Shown here one piece after another: positions 1 to 8,240 of a stretch of DNA of 49,631 nucleotides. The position numbers and the translations under genes are program-made. Below the pieces are notes generated by a model that was given only the letters and a program-made list of their open reading frames with translations, did not search any database and was not told the DNA's origin. Every line of letters starts with the position of its first letter. Positions within the stretch are counted from its first letter, which is position 1. The stretch is taken from NCBI GenBank assembly GCA_004193285.1, contig SECP01000062.1, positions 1 to 49,631 of the forward strand, in the 5' to 3' direction. The DNA comes from Myxococcales bacterium (GTDB taxonomy: Bacteria > Myxococcota_A > Polyangia > Polyangiales > Polyangiaceae).

Positions 1-130
1 GCGCTCGTGCTCTTGTTTCTGCTCGTTCCGTTCGTGCTCCCGCTGCTGCTGGGCCGCGGCGACCGCCCCGACCGCGGCCCAGCAGCAGCGGGAGCACGAA
101 CGGAACGAGCAGAAACAAGAGCACGAGCGC
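1..130. repeat. Perfect 59-bp inverted repeat (fold-back) at the window edge
   Basis: Bases 1-59 are the exact reverse complement of bases 72-130, with a 12-base spacer (60-71). The repeat begins at the very first base. The right arm is continuous with the TPM-domain gene on the minus strand and encodes its C-terminal membrane segment. The left arm encodes the same hydrophobic stretch in the opposite direction. A real gene would not be expected to carry this, so the left arm is most simply read as a fold-back assembly or amplification artefact at a contig end. A genuine long hairpin is possible but less likely. Confidence 0.95.
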
Positions 131-709
131 TCCGAGCGGGGAGCTGCCACCCCGCTCACGGGTCCGGCGCGGAGGGGCGAGCGCGCTCTCCGGGACCGCC
201 TCGCCCGACGCTTGCTTCATGAGCAGCGTGAAGGCTTGGTCCACCCCCTGCCCGGCTTGACCGGCGCGGAGCTGCGGAGTGAGCACGTTTCGGATCACGC
301 GCGAGCTGAACGCGTCCGTGATCTCCCCTTCCAGGCCGTAGCCGGCCTCGATGCGCAGCTTGCGATCGCTCTTCACGATCAGCAGCAGGAGCCCGTTGTC
401 TTTACCCTTTTGGCCGAGCTTCCACTGCTCCACGACACGGATCGAAAAGTCCTCCAGCGCGTCGCCCTCCAACGTGTCCACCGTGAGCAGCGCGAACTGC
501 TGCGTCGTGCGCTGCTCGTACGTGGTGAGCCGTTGCTCGAGCGCGGCCTCCGCCTCGGGGGAGAGCATGTCCGCGGTGTCGTTCACGTGCGCGCGCAGCG
601 GCGGCACCGCGAGCGCCAGGGCCGTCGACGGAACGAGGAGCAATAACGCGAGCACGAGCGGCGCGAGCCGAGCGAGGGCTCGCGCGGCCGCGCCGGCGGG
701 TAAGGTCAT
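1..709 (-). CDS. TPM-domain (YgcG-like) exported protein, C-terminus lost at window edge
   Basis: Begins with ATG at 709, 14 bases after the lemA stop. The N-terminus has a signal peptide or membrane helix ending near the sequence STALALAVPPL. A TPM domain follows (about residues 40-170), with the family-typical stretches VNDTADMLS, WKLGQKGKDNGLLLL and RIEAGYGLEGEITD. A second hydrophobic helix (LVLLFLLVPFVLPLLL) leads into a Gly/Arg-rich tail, as in YgcG proteins, which anchor the TPM domain at the membrane. LemA and TPM proteins are often neighbours, so a shared envelope role is inferred; the biochemical function of the pair is unknown. Reading past about position 72 enters the inverted repeat, so the frame there (and the open frame to base 1) is probably not real. 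Treat the gene as 3'-truncated. Confidence 0.8.
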   Translation of the reverse strand, partial: MTLPAGAAARALARLAPLVLALLLLVPSTALALAVPPLRAHVNDTADMLSPEAEAALEQRLTTYEQRTTQQFALLTVDTLEGDALEDFSIRVVEQWKLGQKGKDNGLLLLIVKSDRKLRIEAGYGLEGEITDAFSSRVIRNVLTPQLRAGQAGQGVDQAFTLLMKQASGEAVPESALAPPRRTRERGGSSPLGALVLLFLLVPFVLPLLLGRGRGGRRGPAAAGARTERAETRARA

Positions 710-723
710 GGTTTCTTCGCGCC

Positions 724-1344
724 TCAGAGCTTGATTTCTGGCGCCTTGTCCGAGCCCGGGGCGGCCTCGAACGTGGGGCGCACGGTACGGCCGCGCATGG
801 ACGCGCCGATGCTGGTCGGAAAGCGCTGCACGACTCCGTTGTACTCGGCGACGCTCGTGATGTACCGCCGGCGCGCGACCGCGATGCGGTTCTCCGTGCC
901 CTCCAGCTGAGCTTGCAAGTCCCGGTAGGCGTCGGTGGCCCGAAGCTGCGGGTACTGCTCGGCGACGACGAGTAGGCGCGAGAGCGAGCCGGAGAGCTCG
1001 GACTGCGCGGCCTCGAACTTCTTGAGCTTCTCCGGGTCGTCGATGGTGGAGGCGTCCACCTTCATGCCGGCCACCTTGGAGCGCGCCTCCACCACTTTGG
1101 TGAGCGTCTCCTGCTCGAAGTTGGCGGCGCCCTTCACGACGCTGACCAGGTTGGGCACGAGGTCAGCCCGGCGCTTGTACTGATTCTCCACCTCGGCCCA
1201 GCTCGCCTTCACGGACTCGTCTACCGTGATGACCTCGTTGTAGCCGCAGCCGCTGAGCGGAGCCGCAAGGCCCACGGCGAGCACGAGGGCCGGAAAAAGC
1301 CGGAAAGCACGCGGTGTCTTGCTGGGCGCGGACGATTGCTTCAT
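724..1344 (-). CDS. lemA: LemA family lipoprotein
   Basis: 206 residues from ATG at 1344. An in-frame extension to 1416 exists, but the internal ATG immediately precedes a good lipoprotein signal (FPALVLAVGLAAPLSGC), so it is preferred. The mature protein is the helical LemA domain: the family-typical SWAEVENQYKRRADLVPNL occurs shortly after the lipid Cys, followed by VVKGAANFEQETL and near the C-terminus YNGVVQRFPTSI. LemA proteins are membrane-anchored helical bundles of unclear biochemical role. The TPM-domain gene follows 14 bases downstream, forming the common lemA-TPM pair. The gene is divergent from the pseudouridine synthase, with 74 bases between start codons that must hold both promoters. 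Family assignment is firm, function is not. Confidence 0.9.
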   Translation of the reverse strand: MKQSSAPSKTPRAFRLFPALVLAVGLAAPLSGCGYNEVITVDESVKASWAEVENQYKRRADLVPNLVSVVKGAANFEQETLTKVVEARSKVAGMKVDASTIDDPEKLKKFEAAQSELSGSLSRLLVVAEQYPQLRATDAYRDLQAQLEGTENRIAVARRRYITSVAEYNGVVQRFPTSIGASMRGRTVRPTFEAAPGSDKAPEIKL

Positions 1345-1418
1345 GACGCTCCGTTGACTTATGTCGCGGTCTTGCGCCTGGCAAGACCTGCCGGACGATT
1401 CCGGCTCCGCTCGCACCG

Positions 1419-2078
1419 ATGCAAGACATCGAATTTCTCTATCGGGACGACGACGTGGTCGCCATCAACAAACCTTCTGGGTTGGCGGTGCACCGCGGCT
1501 GGGCAGATGACGACGCCTTTGCGATGACTCTGGTGCGCGACGCGTTGGGCCAGTGGGTGTACCCGGTGCACCGCCTGGATCGCGGGGCGAGCGGCGTGCT
1601 GCTGTTCGGTTTGTCGAAGGAGAGCGCCCGCGCCCTGTGCGAGCGCTTCGAGCGCCGCGAGGTGCAAAAGACGTATTTGGCGCTCGTGCGCGGAGCGCCG
1701 CCGCCGGAGCTGCTCATCGACCACCCGCTCAAGCCGGACAACTCGGACGAGCCGCAGGCAGCCACGACGAACGTGCGACTCCTCTCGCAGCTGGGTCGCT
1801 ACGCTTGGGTGGAAGCACGGCCGCACACGGGTCGCTTGCATCAGATTCGGCGGCACCTGAAGCACATCTCGTGCCCCATCATCGGGGACGTGAAGTACGG
1901 CAAGGGTGAGCACAACCGGCTCTTCCGCGAGCGGTACGCGCTCCACCGCCTCGCGCTGCACGCTTCGCGGCTACAGCTCCCCGGTTTGGACGTGCACGCC
2001 CCCCTGCCGGCGGAGCTCGCGAACACGCTCGAGCAGCTTCGGCAGTCGGAGCAGGAGCGCAGCACTTCGCCCCAGTGA
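1419..2078 (+). CDS. truC: RluA-family pseudouridine synthase, TruC-like (tRNA U65)
   Basis: 219 residues. The catalytic motif [16 protein letters not shown] contains the invariant Asp that attacks the uracil ring. KTYLALVRG and [18 protein letters not shown] are the other RluA-family signatures. The protein lacks an S4 RNA-binding domain and starts directly with the catalytic fold ([16 protein letters not shown]). The segment [19 protein letters not shown] resembles TruC, the enzyme that isomerises U65 in some tRNAs, more than the rRNA-modifying RluA/C/D enzymes. The protein is a little shorter than E. coli TruC. The RluA fold is certain; the exact target is an inference from this motif. Monocistronic as far as can be seen, and divergent from lemA. 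Confidence 0.75.
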
Positions 2079-2135
2079 GGCAGAGACGCCACGGTGCAGC
2101 ACACCCAAACGCCTCGTATTCTCGCATAAACGGCG

Positions 2136-2150
2136 TGGCACGGCGAGTGC
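2136..2150 (+). promoter_or_regulatory. Possible sigma-54-type promoter element
   Basis: TGGCACGGCGAGTGC fits the -24/-12 sigma-54 consensus (TGGCACG-N4-TTGC) except for one base, with the GG and GC doublets at the right spacing. It lies 14 bases before the ATG at 2165, which would place transcription initiation almost on the start codon. Either the transcript is leaderless or the match is chance. No enhancer-binding site was identified. Confidence 0.25.
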
Positions 2151-2164
2151 TTGGCGCCCCGGCG

Positions 2165-2389
2165 ATGAAACACTCTGTATTGCTCGCATCGCTACTCACC
2201 GGTCTCGCCCTCGTCGCCTGTGGCGGTAACAAGGAGCCTGCGGAAGGCCCGATGGAGAACGCCGGCGAGAAGGTGGACGAAGCCGCTTCGGACACGAAGG
2301 ACGGCGCCGAGAACGCGGCCGAGAAGACCGGCGAAGCGGTCGAGAACGCCGGGGACAAGGTCAAGGAGACGACGAAGGACGAGAACTGA
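2165..2389 (+). CDS. Small lipoprotein with charged amphipathic repeats
   Basis: 74 residues from ATG at 2165. The frame is open further upstream, but only this start gives a signal peptide directly followed by a lipobox ([13 protein letters not shown]). The mature part is almost entirely Glu, Lys, Ala, Asp and Asn, arranged as loosely repeating units such as [22 protein letters not shown] and [11 protein letters not shown] with about 11-residue spacing. Such units resemble amphipathic LEA/apolipoprotein-type helices and the entericidin-like small lipoproteins found in many Gram-negatives. No specific function can be assigned. A strong hairpin follows the stop codon within about 25 bases. Confidence 0.7.
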
Positions 2390-2410
2390 GCGCTTCGCTC
2401 TGCGATTCGC

Positions 2411-2459
2411 CGCGGCTCGTTTCCATCACTCTAAAGGGTGATGTCCGTTTCGAGCCGCG
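2411..2459. terminator. Nested hairpin between convergent genes
   Basis: A 9-bp perfect outer stem (2411-2419 with 2451-2459) encloses a 6-bp inner stem (2424-2429 with 2438-2443). It sits 22 bases after the small lipoprotein gene and before the 3' end of the convergent VWA operon. There is no clear U-tract, so it may act as a bidirectional or factor-assisted terminator, or as a 3' stabilising structure. Confidence 0.55.
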
Positions 2460-2482
2460 CGTCCGTGGAGTGGCTTTCCTGG

Positions 2483-2541
2483 GGTAGGCCTGTCTCCCGG
2501 CCCAGCTGGGCCGGGTCGCAAGGAACGAGACTCGGCCTACC
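2483..2541. repeat. Complex inverted repeat with a 20-bp perfect palindrome at its core
   Basis: Bases 2496-2515 form a perfect 20-bp palindrome (two 10-base halves, no spacer). It is flanked by 8-base arms (2483-2490 and 2534-2541) that are also exact complements. The whole could extrude as a cruciform or fold as an RNA hairpin downstream of the VWA operon. It lies in non-coding DNA next to the hairpin at 2411-2459. It may be the operon's terminator or a dispersed intergenic palindrome. Confidence 0.6.
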
Positions 2542-2607
2542 CTGCTCAGGCTCCGGTTCGCGGCCAGCGATCACGACGCGCGCGACGGCGCCATCTAGCG
2601 GCGACGC

Positions 2608-5406
2608 TCAGGCAGAGCGCGGCGGCGGCGGCAGGCTGCGCCGCGGCAAGAACTTGCGGTCGAACAAGCGCACCCGGCGCACCAGCAGGTCCAGCAAGAA
2701 CACGACGATGGCCGCGAGCACGAAGCGCGACCAGAGCGGCCGGTAGTAAATGATCTTCTCGCCCTGAGGGTCGAAGACCTTGGCCGGCTCCGGGTCGACC
2801 AAGCCGCCGGCAGCGGCCGCAGCGCGCGCTTGCAGATCCACGTCCGGCTCGAAGCGGCCATACTCGCGTGGGTAGGCGTTGCTGACGTGGCCGAAGCTCG
2901 AGGCGAAGGGCTGGACGCTGCCGTCCGCCGCGATGCGAGCGTGCTCCGCCCGCAGTAGAAAAGAGCCGTACTCGTCCAAGCGCAGCTCGGCTTCGTAGCG
3001 ACCCGGCGCGGTGCGCCGCAGCGGTACGTCCCGGCTCTCGCCTTTGCTCTTGCTCGTCGCCGGCCCCGTCACGATGAGCTTGGACTCCAGCTGGTTGTCG
3101 AAGCGCTCGTCCGCGGTGAAGGCGTCGACCACCGCGTGCACGGTGTTTTCGCGCATCTCCACCTGCATCGGCAGCTCCTGGCGGCGCTTGATGCGCATGT
3201 GCTCGCGCACGAACTGTCCCCAAAACTTGGAGAAGCCGCTCCAGCGCAGCCAGTCCACCGACCAGTTGTTCTTGACGTCGCTCGTCCAAGCGACGGCCCA
3301 GCCGAGCCCGGCCCGCCAGCGCGCGAGGATCGGGTCGCCGCGGTCGCTCTGCAGGATGAGCTGCGCCGGAGCCGGCTTGAGCTGAGTGGCAACGTAGCCG
3401 TGCAAGAGCGGGGCGGCGCTCACGCCGATGCCCTTCAAGAAGTCCGCGTTACCGACCTGCTCGACCGGAAACCACTCTTCCACCGCCGCTTGCTGCGCGA
3501 TGAGCTCGGTCTCCCGAGTGAAGATCTTGGGCAGGCTGTTCGGATCCGGCACCAGATGAAAGCGGCCGCCGCCCGCGTCCGCGACGCTCCGCAGGAGCTC
3601 CTGATTCACGCCTTCACCGAGGCCAACCGTCGTGACCGTGATCGCCTCCGCGAGCATGCCGGTCGCGAGGTCCTTGATGCCCTGAACCGGAGCCTGACCG
3701 TCGGTCAGCAGGACCACGTGCTTCTTGCGAGCCTGAACGACCGACAAGTCCTGGTAGGCCATGTCCAGGCTGGAGAAGATCTCGGTGCCGCCGCCGGGTT
3801 GAATTCGCGCGATGTCGTTTTGGATGCGCGAGCGGTAGCGGGCGGGCTGCATCTTCACGTAGCGCGCGGGCGTGGAGTCGAAGGCGATGACCTCGATCAG
3901 GTCGTCGCCCTGGAGCGTCTCGACGGTGGCGCGGCACGCGGCCTTCGCCATCTCCATCGGCAGGCCGGTCATCGAGCCCGAGCGGTCGATGACGAGGGCC
4001 ATCGCCACCCCGGGCATCTCCTTGCGGCGCTCCGCGTCCATGCGCACCGGCAAGAGTCGCTCGATCGTGCTGTGACCCCAACCGCCGAGCCCGTAGCCAG
4101 CCTCGCCGCCCGCGAACAGGAGGCCGCCCCCCAAGTCGCGCACGTACTTTTCGATGAGGTCCTGAGCGGCGTCGCTCACCGCCTCGCGCGGGACGTCCGA
4201 AAGGATGAAAAAGTCGTAGCGCTCGAGCTCACGGAGCGAGCCGGGCATGGCGCTCGGCGGCCGCAGGTCCACATCGAACTGCTGGGCGGACAGCGCGCTC
4301 ACCAGGTAACTGCCGCGCTGCGGCTGCCCCTCGATGTACAGCACCTGCGGGCGGCCCGGCACGTCCAGCGTGACGTCCATCGCGTTGTTCTGGCCGAAGC
4401 GATCTTCGCCGAGCGGAATGTCGCTCAGCTTGAGGCTGTACGTCACCTCGCCGCCGACGCGAACGACGCTCTTGAACTTGAGCTCGTTGTCCCCCGCCTT
4501 GAGCGTGACGTCGCGCACGCCCTCCAGGCCGTTCAGCGTCTCGCCCTGGAAGAGCCGGGCCTTTGCCGTGGTCGCGCGGCTCGCGTACACCTCCGCCGTG
4601 ACATCGAAGGGCTGGCCAATGTCCACCTTGTCGGGCAGGCGCAGCGCGCGCACCGCGACCTCGCCTGGCGGCGGCTCGCGGAAGGGGCGCACGAAGAGCC
4701 GCGCTCCGAAGCGCGCCGCGTGGTTCGCCTCGGAGAGCAGGCTCCCTTCGGTCTCCAAGCCGTCCGACAGAAGAACGATGCGCTTGAGGTAGCCGGGCGG
4801 AAAGAGCCCGTAGGAGAGCTGCAGCGCGGCTTGGATGTTGCTCCCCGCCTCCGTCTTCTTGGTGTTGGGGGCGTCCTTCCAGCGAAAGTCCGCGAGGGGC
4901 GGGACGGCGAGCTTCCCGTCTTTTTCGAGGGGCAGCGCCTGAGGCCGCGCGGCGAAGGCGACCAGCTTGAGGACGTCCCCTTCTCCGCGCGCTTGGTAGA
5001 GCTTGACGAGCTCCGCGCGCGCCTTCTCCAGCGTTTCGTCCGCGACCGACTCGCTCGCGTCCACCAGCACGACGGTGGCGACGCGGTGCGTCTCGTCCGA
5101 GCGCACCAGCCGCGCGAGGCCCAGACCCAGGAGCACCAAAAACGCGAGCCGCAGCAGAACCGAGAGCGCGCGCTGCTGCCAAGGCAAGTCTGCCAAGGAC
5201 TTGCCGAGCACGTACAGCAGAAGAGGCGCCACCAACACCACCGCCAGCGCGCGCGGCTGCAACAGCTCGTACTTGATGGCCTCACGCTGCCAGCGAAACG
5301 CCTCCGCCGGCGCGGTCAACACGTACCGGTACAAGGCGGCGCCGAGTAGCGCGAACAGCAGCACCAGGCTGCCCAGCCACAACCAGCGCCGGAGGGTCTT
5401 GCTCAA
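2608..5406 (-). CDS. Membrane protein with two VWA domains and a GATase-like domain
   Basis: 932 residues, starting at a TTG codon (5406) that overlaps the TGA stop of the upstream VWA gene (TTGA). The frame continues upstream but without recognisable protein. Predicted membrane helices lie near residues 8-28, 53-69 and 84-102. VWA domain 1 follows with MIDAS motif DASES (116-120). A flavodoxin/class-I-GATase-like segment is at about 351-455 (VLYIEGQPQRG to LLFAGGEAGYGLGGWG). VWA domain 2 has MIDAS DRSGS (474-478) and LLTDGQAP. A C-terminal helix precedes a basic tail. Proteins with this order are the large membrane partners in MoxR/VWA clusters. VWA domains bind protein partners through a metal ion, so a chaperone or assembly role with MoxR is inferred. 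Last gene of the operon. Confidence 0.85.
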   Translation of the reverse strand: MSKTLRRWLWLGSLVLLFALLGAALYRYVLTAPAEAFRWQREAIKYELLQPRALAVVLVAPLLLYVLGKSLADLPWQQRALSVLLRLAFLVLLGLGLARLVRSDETHRVATVVLVDASESVADETLEKARAELVKLYQARGEGDVLKLVAFAARPQALPLEKDGKLAVPPLADFRWKDAPNTKKTEAGSNIQAALQLSYGLFPPGYLKRIVLLSDGLETEGSLLSEANHAARFGARLFVRPFREPPPGEVAVRALRLPDKVDIGQPFDVTAEVYASRATTAKARLFQGETLNGLEGVRDVTLKAGDNELKFKSVVRVGGEVTYSLKLSDIPLGEDRFGQNNAMDVTLDVPGRPQVLYIEGQPQRGSYLVSALSAQQFDVDLRPPSAMPGSLRELERYDFFILSDVPREAVSDAAQDLIEKYVRDLGGGLLFAGGEAGYGLGGWGHSTIERLLPVRMDAERRKEMPGVAMALVIDRSGSMTGLPMEMAKAACRATVETLQGDDLIEVIAFDSTPARYVKMQPARYRSRIQNDIARIQPGGGTEIFSSLDMAYQDLSVVQARKKHVVLLTDGQAPVQGIKDLATGMLAEAITVTTVGLGEGVNQELLRSVADAGGGRFHLVPDPNSLPKIFTRETELIAQQAAVEEWFPVEQVGNADFLKGIGVSAAPLLHGYVATQLKPAPAQLILQSDRGDPILARWRAGLGWAVAWTSDVKNNWSVDWLRWSGFSKFWGQFVREHMRIKRRQELPMQVEMRENTVHAVVDAFTADERFDNQLESKLIVTGPATSKSKGESRDVPLRRTAPGRYEAELRLDEYGSFLLRAEHARIAADGSVQPFASSFGHVSNAYPREYGRFEPDVDLQARAAAAAGGLVDPEPAKVFDPQGEKIIYYRPLWSRFVLAAIVVFLLDLLVRRVRLFDRKFLPRRSLPPPPRSA

Positions 5407-7298
5407 ACCGTCACCCGCCGGTGGTAAGTGACCCACTCCACCGCCGACAGCGCGATCACCGCGAGCAGCAGGTAAATCCAAACGTCGCTGCGGAGACTGA
5501 CCGCCGCGATCGACACCGCGCTGGCTTTCTTGCCGGCGAGCGTGAGCTCCTTGTGCGGCTGAATTCGGCTCTCCTCCAGATCCGAGAGGTTGGCCGCGAA
5601 CTCCCCGAGCGGCGCGTCGTCCGCGCCGCCGGAGAGCTTGTAAAAGCCCGCGAGCTCGCCGCGGAACACCGCCCGACCATCGCTCACCGGCACCGCGTGC
5701 TTCTGGCCGCCCGGCTCGTGAAGCGTGACGCTGCCGAGAGACCCCGGCACCGCGACGTGCCACACGTCCCCGGTGCGGAAAGACGAGACGTAGCCGGTGT
5801 CTTCCTCGATGAAGGCGTTGATCGTGTTGAGCACGAACAAGGGCCAACCGATGCGCAGCACGAAATCACTGTCGCGCGGGTCGAAGCCGAGCGCCACGAA
5901 GCGGTGCCCTTCGCGCGAGCCGCTGACCAGAATCGGCCCGTGGTCGCTCGCGCCAAGCACTTTGTCGCCGCCGCCCGGGGCCGGCTTGAACGCGAAGCCT
6001 TTGGCGACCTGAATGTCGCCCATCGACATGAAGCGCAGCACCGGGCTCTTGCGATCCCAGGTGTCGAAGCCGAAATCAGTGAGGGGCGCGCCGAGCGGCA
6101 CCGGCGCGCCGGCCGCCGGTGGGTTCAGGTAGAGGGCCGAGCCGATGCGCTCGGTGACCGGCGCCGCGACGCCGTCGAAGATCGCGACGTCGAATTTGCC
6201 GTCTGGAAACGGCGCGCCCGGCGCAACCTGCGCGACGTCCAGGTACTCATCCAGCAAGAGCGCGGCCTCCAGGTAGGTGTTACCCGGAGTGACGAGCAGG
6301 ATGCGCGCGCGGCGGCGCTCCGGCAAGAGCGCGTAAGCGACGTCGTCTGCCGGCAAGTCGTCCGTGCCCGGCGCGGCTTTGATGCGCGCGGTCAAGGTGC
6401 GGCTCGCGCCGGCCAAGTCTTGATAAAAGCGAGGGAGCTTTTCGCTGGGGCCGAGCTTGAGGCGCGTGACGTCCACGATCACGCCGTCGCCCGAGAGCTC
6501 CAGCTCCACTTCGGCGGGCGCGTCGTTCAGGTTCGTGACCTCCAGCATCACCTCGTAGCGGCTCTTGTCTAGCGGGTAGCGGCGCACGGAAAACTCCGTG
6601 ATGCTCAGGTTTTTTCCGCTCTTACCCACCGGCACGAAGCGCGGCACCGCGCCCTCCAGGCTGACCCGCGCCGAGAGCGCCGCGACCGACTCCGCGTCGC
6701 CGTACGCGCCGTCCCCGATCACGACGAGCTCGCCTTGGGGTAAGCCGCGCAGGCTGTCGCGGCCGAAGGACAAGCCGGCTTCGAGATCGGCGCGGGTGTC
6801 ACTGGCTTGCACCTGCGCGATCGCGCCGAGCAGCTCGCCTTGGTCCCCGCTCATGGACGAGCGAGCGAGCGGCACGCTGCCCATCTGCACCACGATGGCG
6901 CGATCCGCCGCGCCCAAGCCGCGCACGAGCTTCTCGGCCTCCGCCTTGGCGACGCCGAGGCGGCTCGGCGCGACGTCCACCGCCTTCATGGAAGCGCTCG
7001 CGTCGATGAGCAGCACCAGGTGGCGACCAGCGCGCAGGTCCTCCTTCGGCTTCGGGTCGCCCAGCGCGAGCACGAGCAGCGCGAGCACGAGCAACTGCAG
7101 CGCGAGCGAGAGCAGCCGCCGAAGCTTGGAGAAGAGCTCGGTCGCTTGCTTGTCACGCAGCACGCTGTCCCACATGCGGGAAAACGGCACCGGTACCGCG
7201 CGCCGGCGCAGCTTCAAGATGTAGAGCACGACCACCGCAGCCGCGGCCGCGCCGAAGATGCCGAGCAGCGTGCCGAGGGGCAGGCCGGATAGGCCCAT
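5403..7298 (-). CDS. BatA-type VWA membrane protein
   Basis: 631 residues from ATG at 7298, whose first base is the last base of the DUF58 stop codon. The N-terminus is a BatA/aerotolerance-type region with two helices (about 8-28 and 62-80) flanking the family motif VPVPFSRMWD. A VWA domain starts near residue 93 with MIDAS DASAS (99-103), which is competent for metal binding. A long beta-rich region follows (residues about 230-590), and a final helix near 605-622 (WIYLLLAVIALSAVEWV) anchors the C-terminus. The gene is translationally coupled to both neighbours. The Bat name derives from Bacteroides aerotolerance genes, and actual roles vary, so the name describes the domain only. Confidence 0.85.
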   Translation of the reverse strand: MGLSGLPLGTLLGIFGAAAAAVVVLYILKLRRRAVPVPFSRMWDSVLRDKQATELFSKLRRLLSLALQLLVLALLVLALGDPKPKEDLRAGRHLVLLIDASASMKAVDVAPSRLGVAKAEAEKLVRGLGAADRAIVVQMGSVPLARSSMSGDQGELLGAIAQVQASDTRADLEAGLSFGRDSLRGLPQGELVVIGDGAYGDAESVAALSARVSLEGAVPRFVPVGKSGKNLSITEFSVRRYPLDKSRYEVMLEVTNLNDAPAEVELELSGDGVIVDVTRLKLGPSEKLPRFYQDLAGASRTLTARIKAAPGTDDLPADDVAYALLPERRRARILLVTPGNTYLEAALLLDEYLDVAQVAPGAPFPDGKFDVAIFDGVAAPVTERIGSALYLNPPAAGAPVPLGAPLTDFGFDTWDRKSPVLRFMSMGDIQVAKGFAFKPAPGGGDKVLGASDHGPILVSGSREGHRFVALGFDPRDSDFVLRIGWPLFVLNTINAFIEEDTGYVSSFRTGDVWHVAVPGSLGSVTLHEPGGQKHAVPVSDGRAVFRGELAGFYKLSGGADDAPLGEFAANLSDLEESRIQPHKELTLAGKKASAVSIAAVSLRSDVWIYLLLAVIALSAVEWVTYHRRVTV

Positions 7299-8233
7299 CA
7301 ACGCAAGAACCCTCCGCGCCGGAATACTCGCAGCACGAGCTCGTCGAACGGCACCCCTACGTCCGCCGCGAAGTACGGCACCTGGCGCGACGTGCAGAAG
7401 CGCTCGATCGACTTCTGGTAGTCGTCGAACGCCTTGTGCATCTCCTCCAGCAGGCTATCCGTGACCGTGACCTCGCGCTCTTCGCCCGTCTCGCAGTCGT
7501 AAAGCCGAACGTCCCCCTTGAGCTCCGGCCGCGCTTCTTTCTGATCCACGACGTGGAGCACGAAGGGCTCGAACTTGGCGAAGCGCAGCGCGTTGATGCC
7601 GCGCTCGAAGCCGGCGGGGTCGTACAAATCGCTGATGAGCACCGCCAAGCCCCGGCGCTTGTGCTGAGCGACGAAGGTCTTCATCGCGTCCCCCAAGTCC
7701 GTCGTGCCGCCCGGAGCCAGCTCGCTGAGGAACTCGAACACCTTGAAAATGCGGCCTTTCCCGCGCGTCGTTGGCATGCGGGCGCTCACCGCGTCCGTCG
7801 CGCCGACGATGGTGACGCGGTCCAGGTTGGCGAGGCCGACGTACGCCAGGGCTGCCGCCAGCCGCCGCGCTTGATCGAATTTCTTCGCGTCGCCGAACGA
7901 CATCGAGCTCGAGGAGTCCACGATGAAGTAGATGCTGAGATCTTCTTCTTCTTCGTACAGGCGCACGAGCAGCTTGCCGAACCTCTGGTAGACGCTCCAG
8001 TCCACCGAGCGGAAGTCGTCGCCGGGCGCGTAGTCACGGTGGTCCGCGAACTCCACGCCGCTGCCCTTCTTCTTGCTGCGCCGATCCGCGCGCATCCGAC
8101 CGGCGAACACCCGACGACTCACGATCGCCAGCGACTCGAGCTTCTTCTGGAAGTCGTCGTCGAACAGCTCCGCTCGGCGCGCTTCCGCTCGGCGCGGGGC
8201 GCTCTTCGGACGAAACAGCTCCAGCAAGCCCAT
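7298..8233 (-). CDS. DUF58 domain protein, MoxR partner
   Basis: 311 residues from ATG at 8233. The DUF58 signature spans about residues 61-92 (EFADHRDYAPGDDFRSVDW and RFGKLLV). It is followed by a VWA-like fold with the metal-site motif DSSSS (106-110) and a SDLYDPAGF segment. There are no membrane helices, so it should be cytoplasmic. It follows the MoxR gene by 7 bases, the standard MoxR-DUF58 arrangement in which the AAA+ ATPase is thought to act on or with the VWA-fold partners. Confidence 0.9.
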   Translation of the reverse strand: MGLLELFRPKSAPRRAEARRAELFDDDFQKKLESLAIVSRRVFAGRMRADRRSKKKGSGVEFADHRDYAPGDDFRSVDWSVYQRFGKLLVRLYEEEEDLSIYFIVDSSSSMSFGDAKKFDQARRLAAALAYVGLANLDRVTIVGATDAVSARMPTTRGKGRIFKVFEFLSELAPGGTTDLGDAMKTFVAQHKRRGLAVLISDLYDPAGFERGINALRFAKFEPFVLHVVDQKEARPELKGDVRLYDCETGEEREVTVTDSLLEEMHKAFDDYQKSIERFCTSRQVPYFAADVGVPFDELVLRVFRRGGFLR

Positions 8234-8240
8234 GGCGAGC

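Noticed and set aside
3136..5349. 737-residue open frame on the plus strand
   Set aside because: It lies wholly antisense to the double-VWA gene, is Arg/His/Ala-rich without domains, and reflects GC-rich codon bias.
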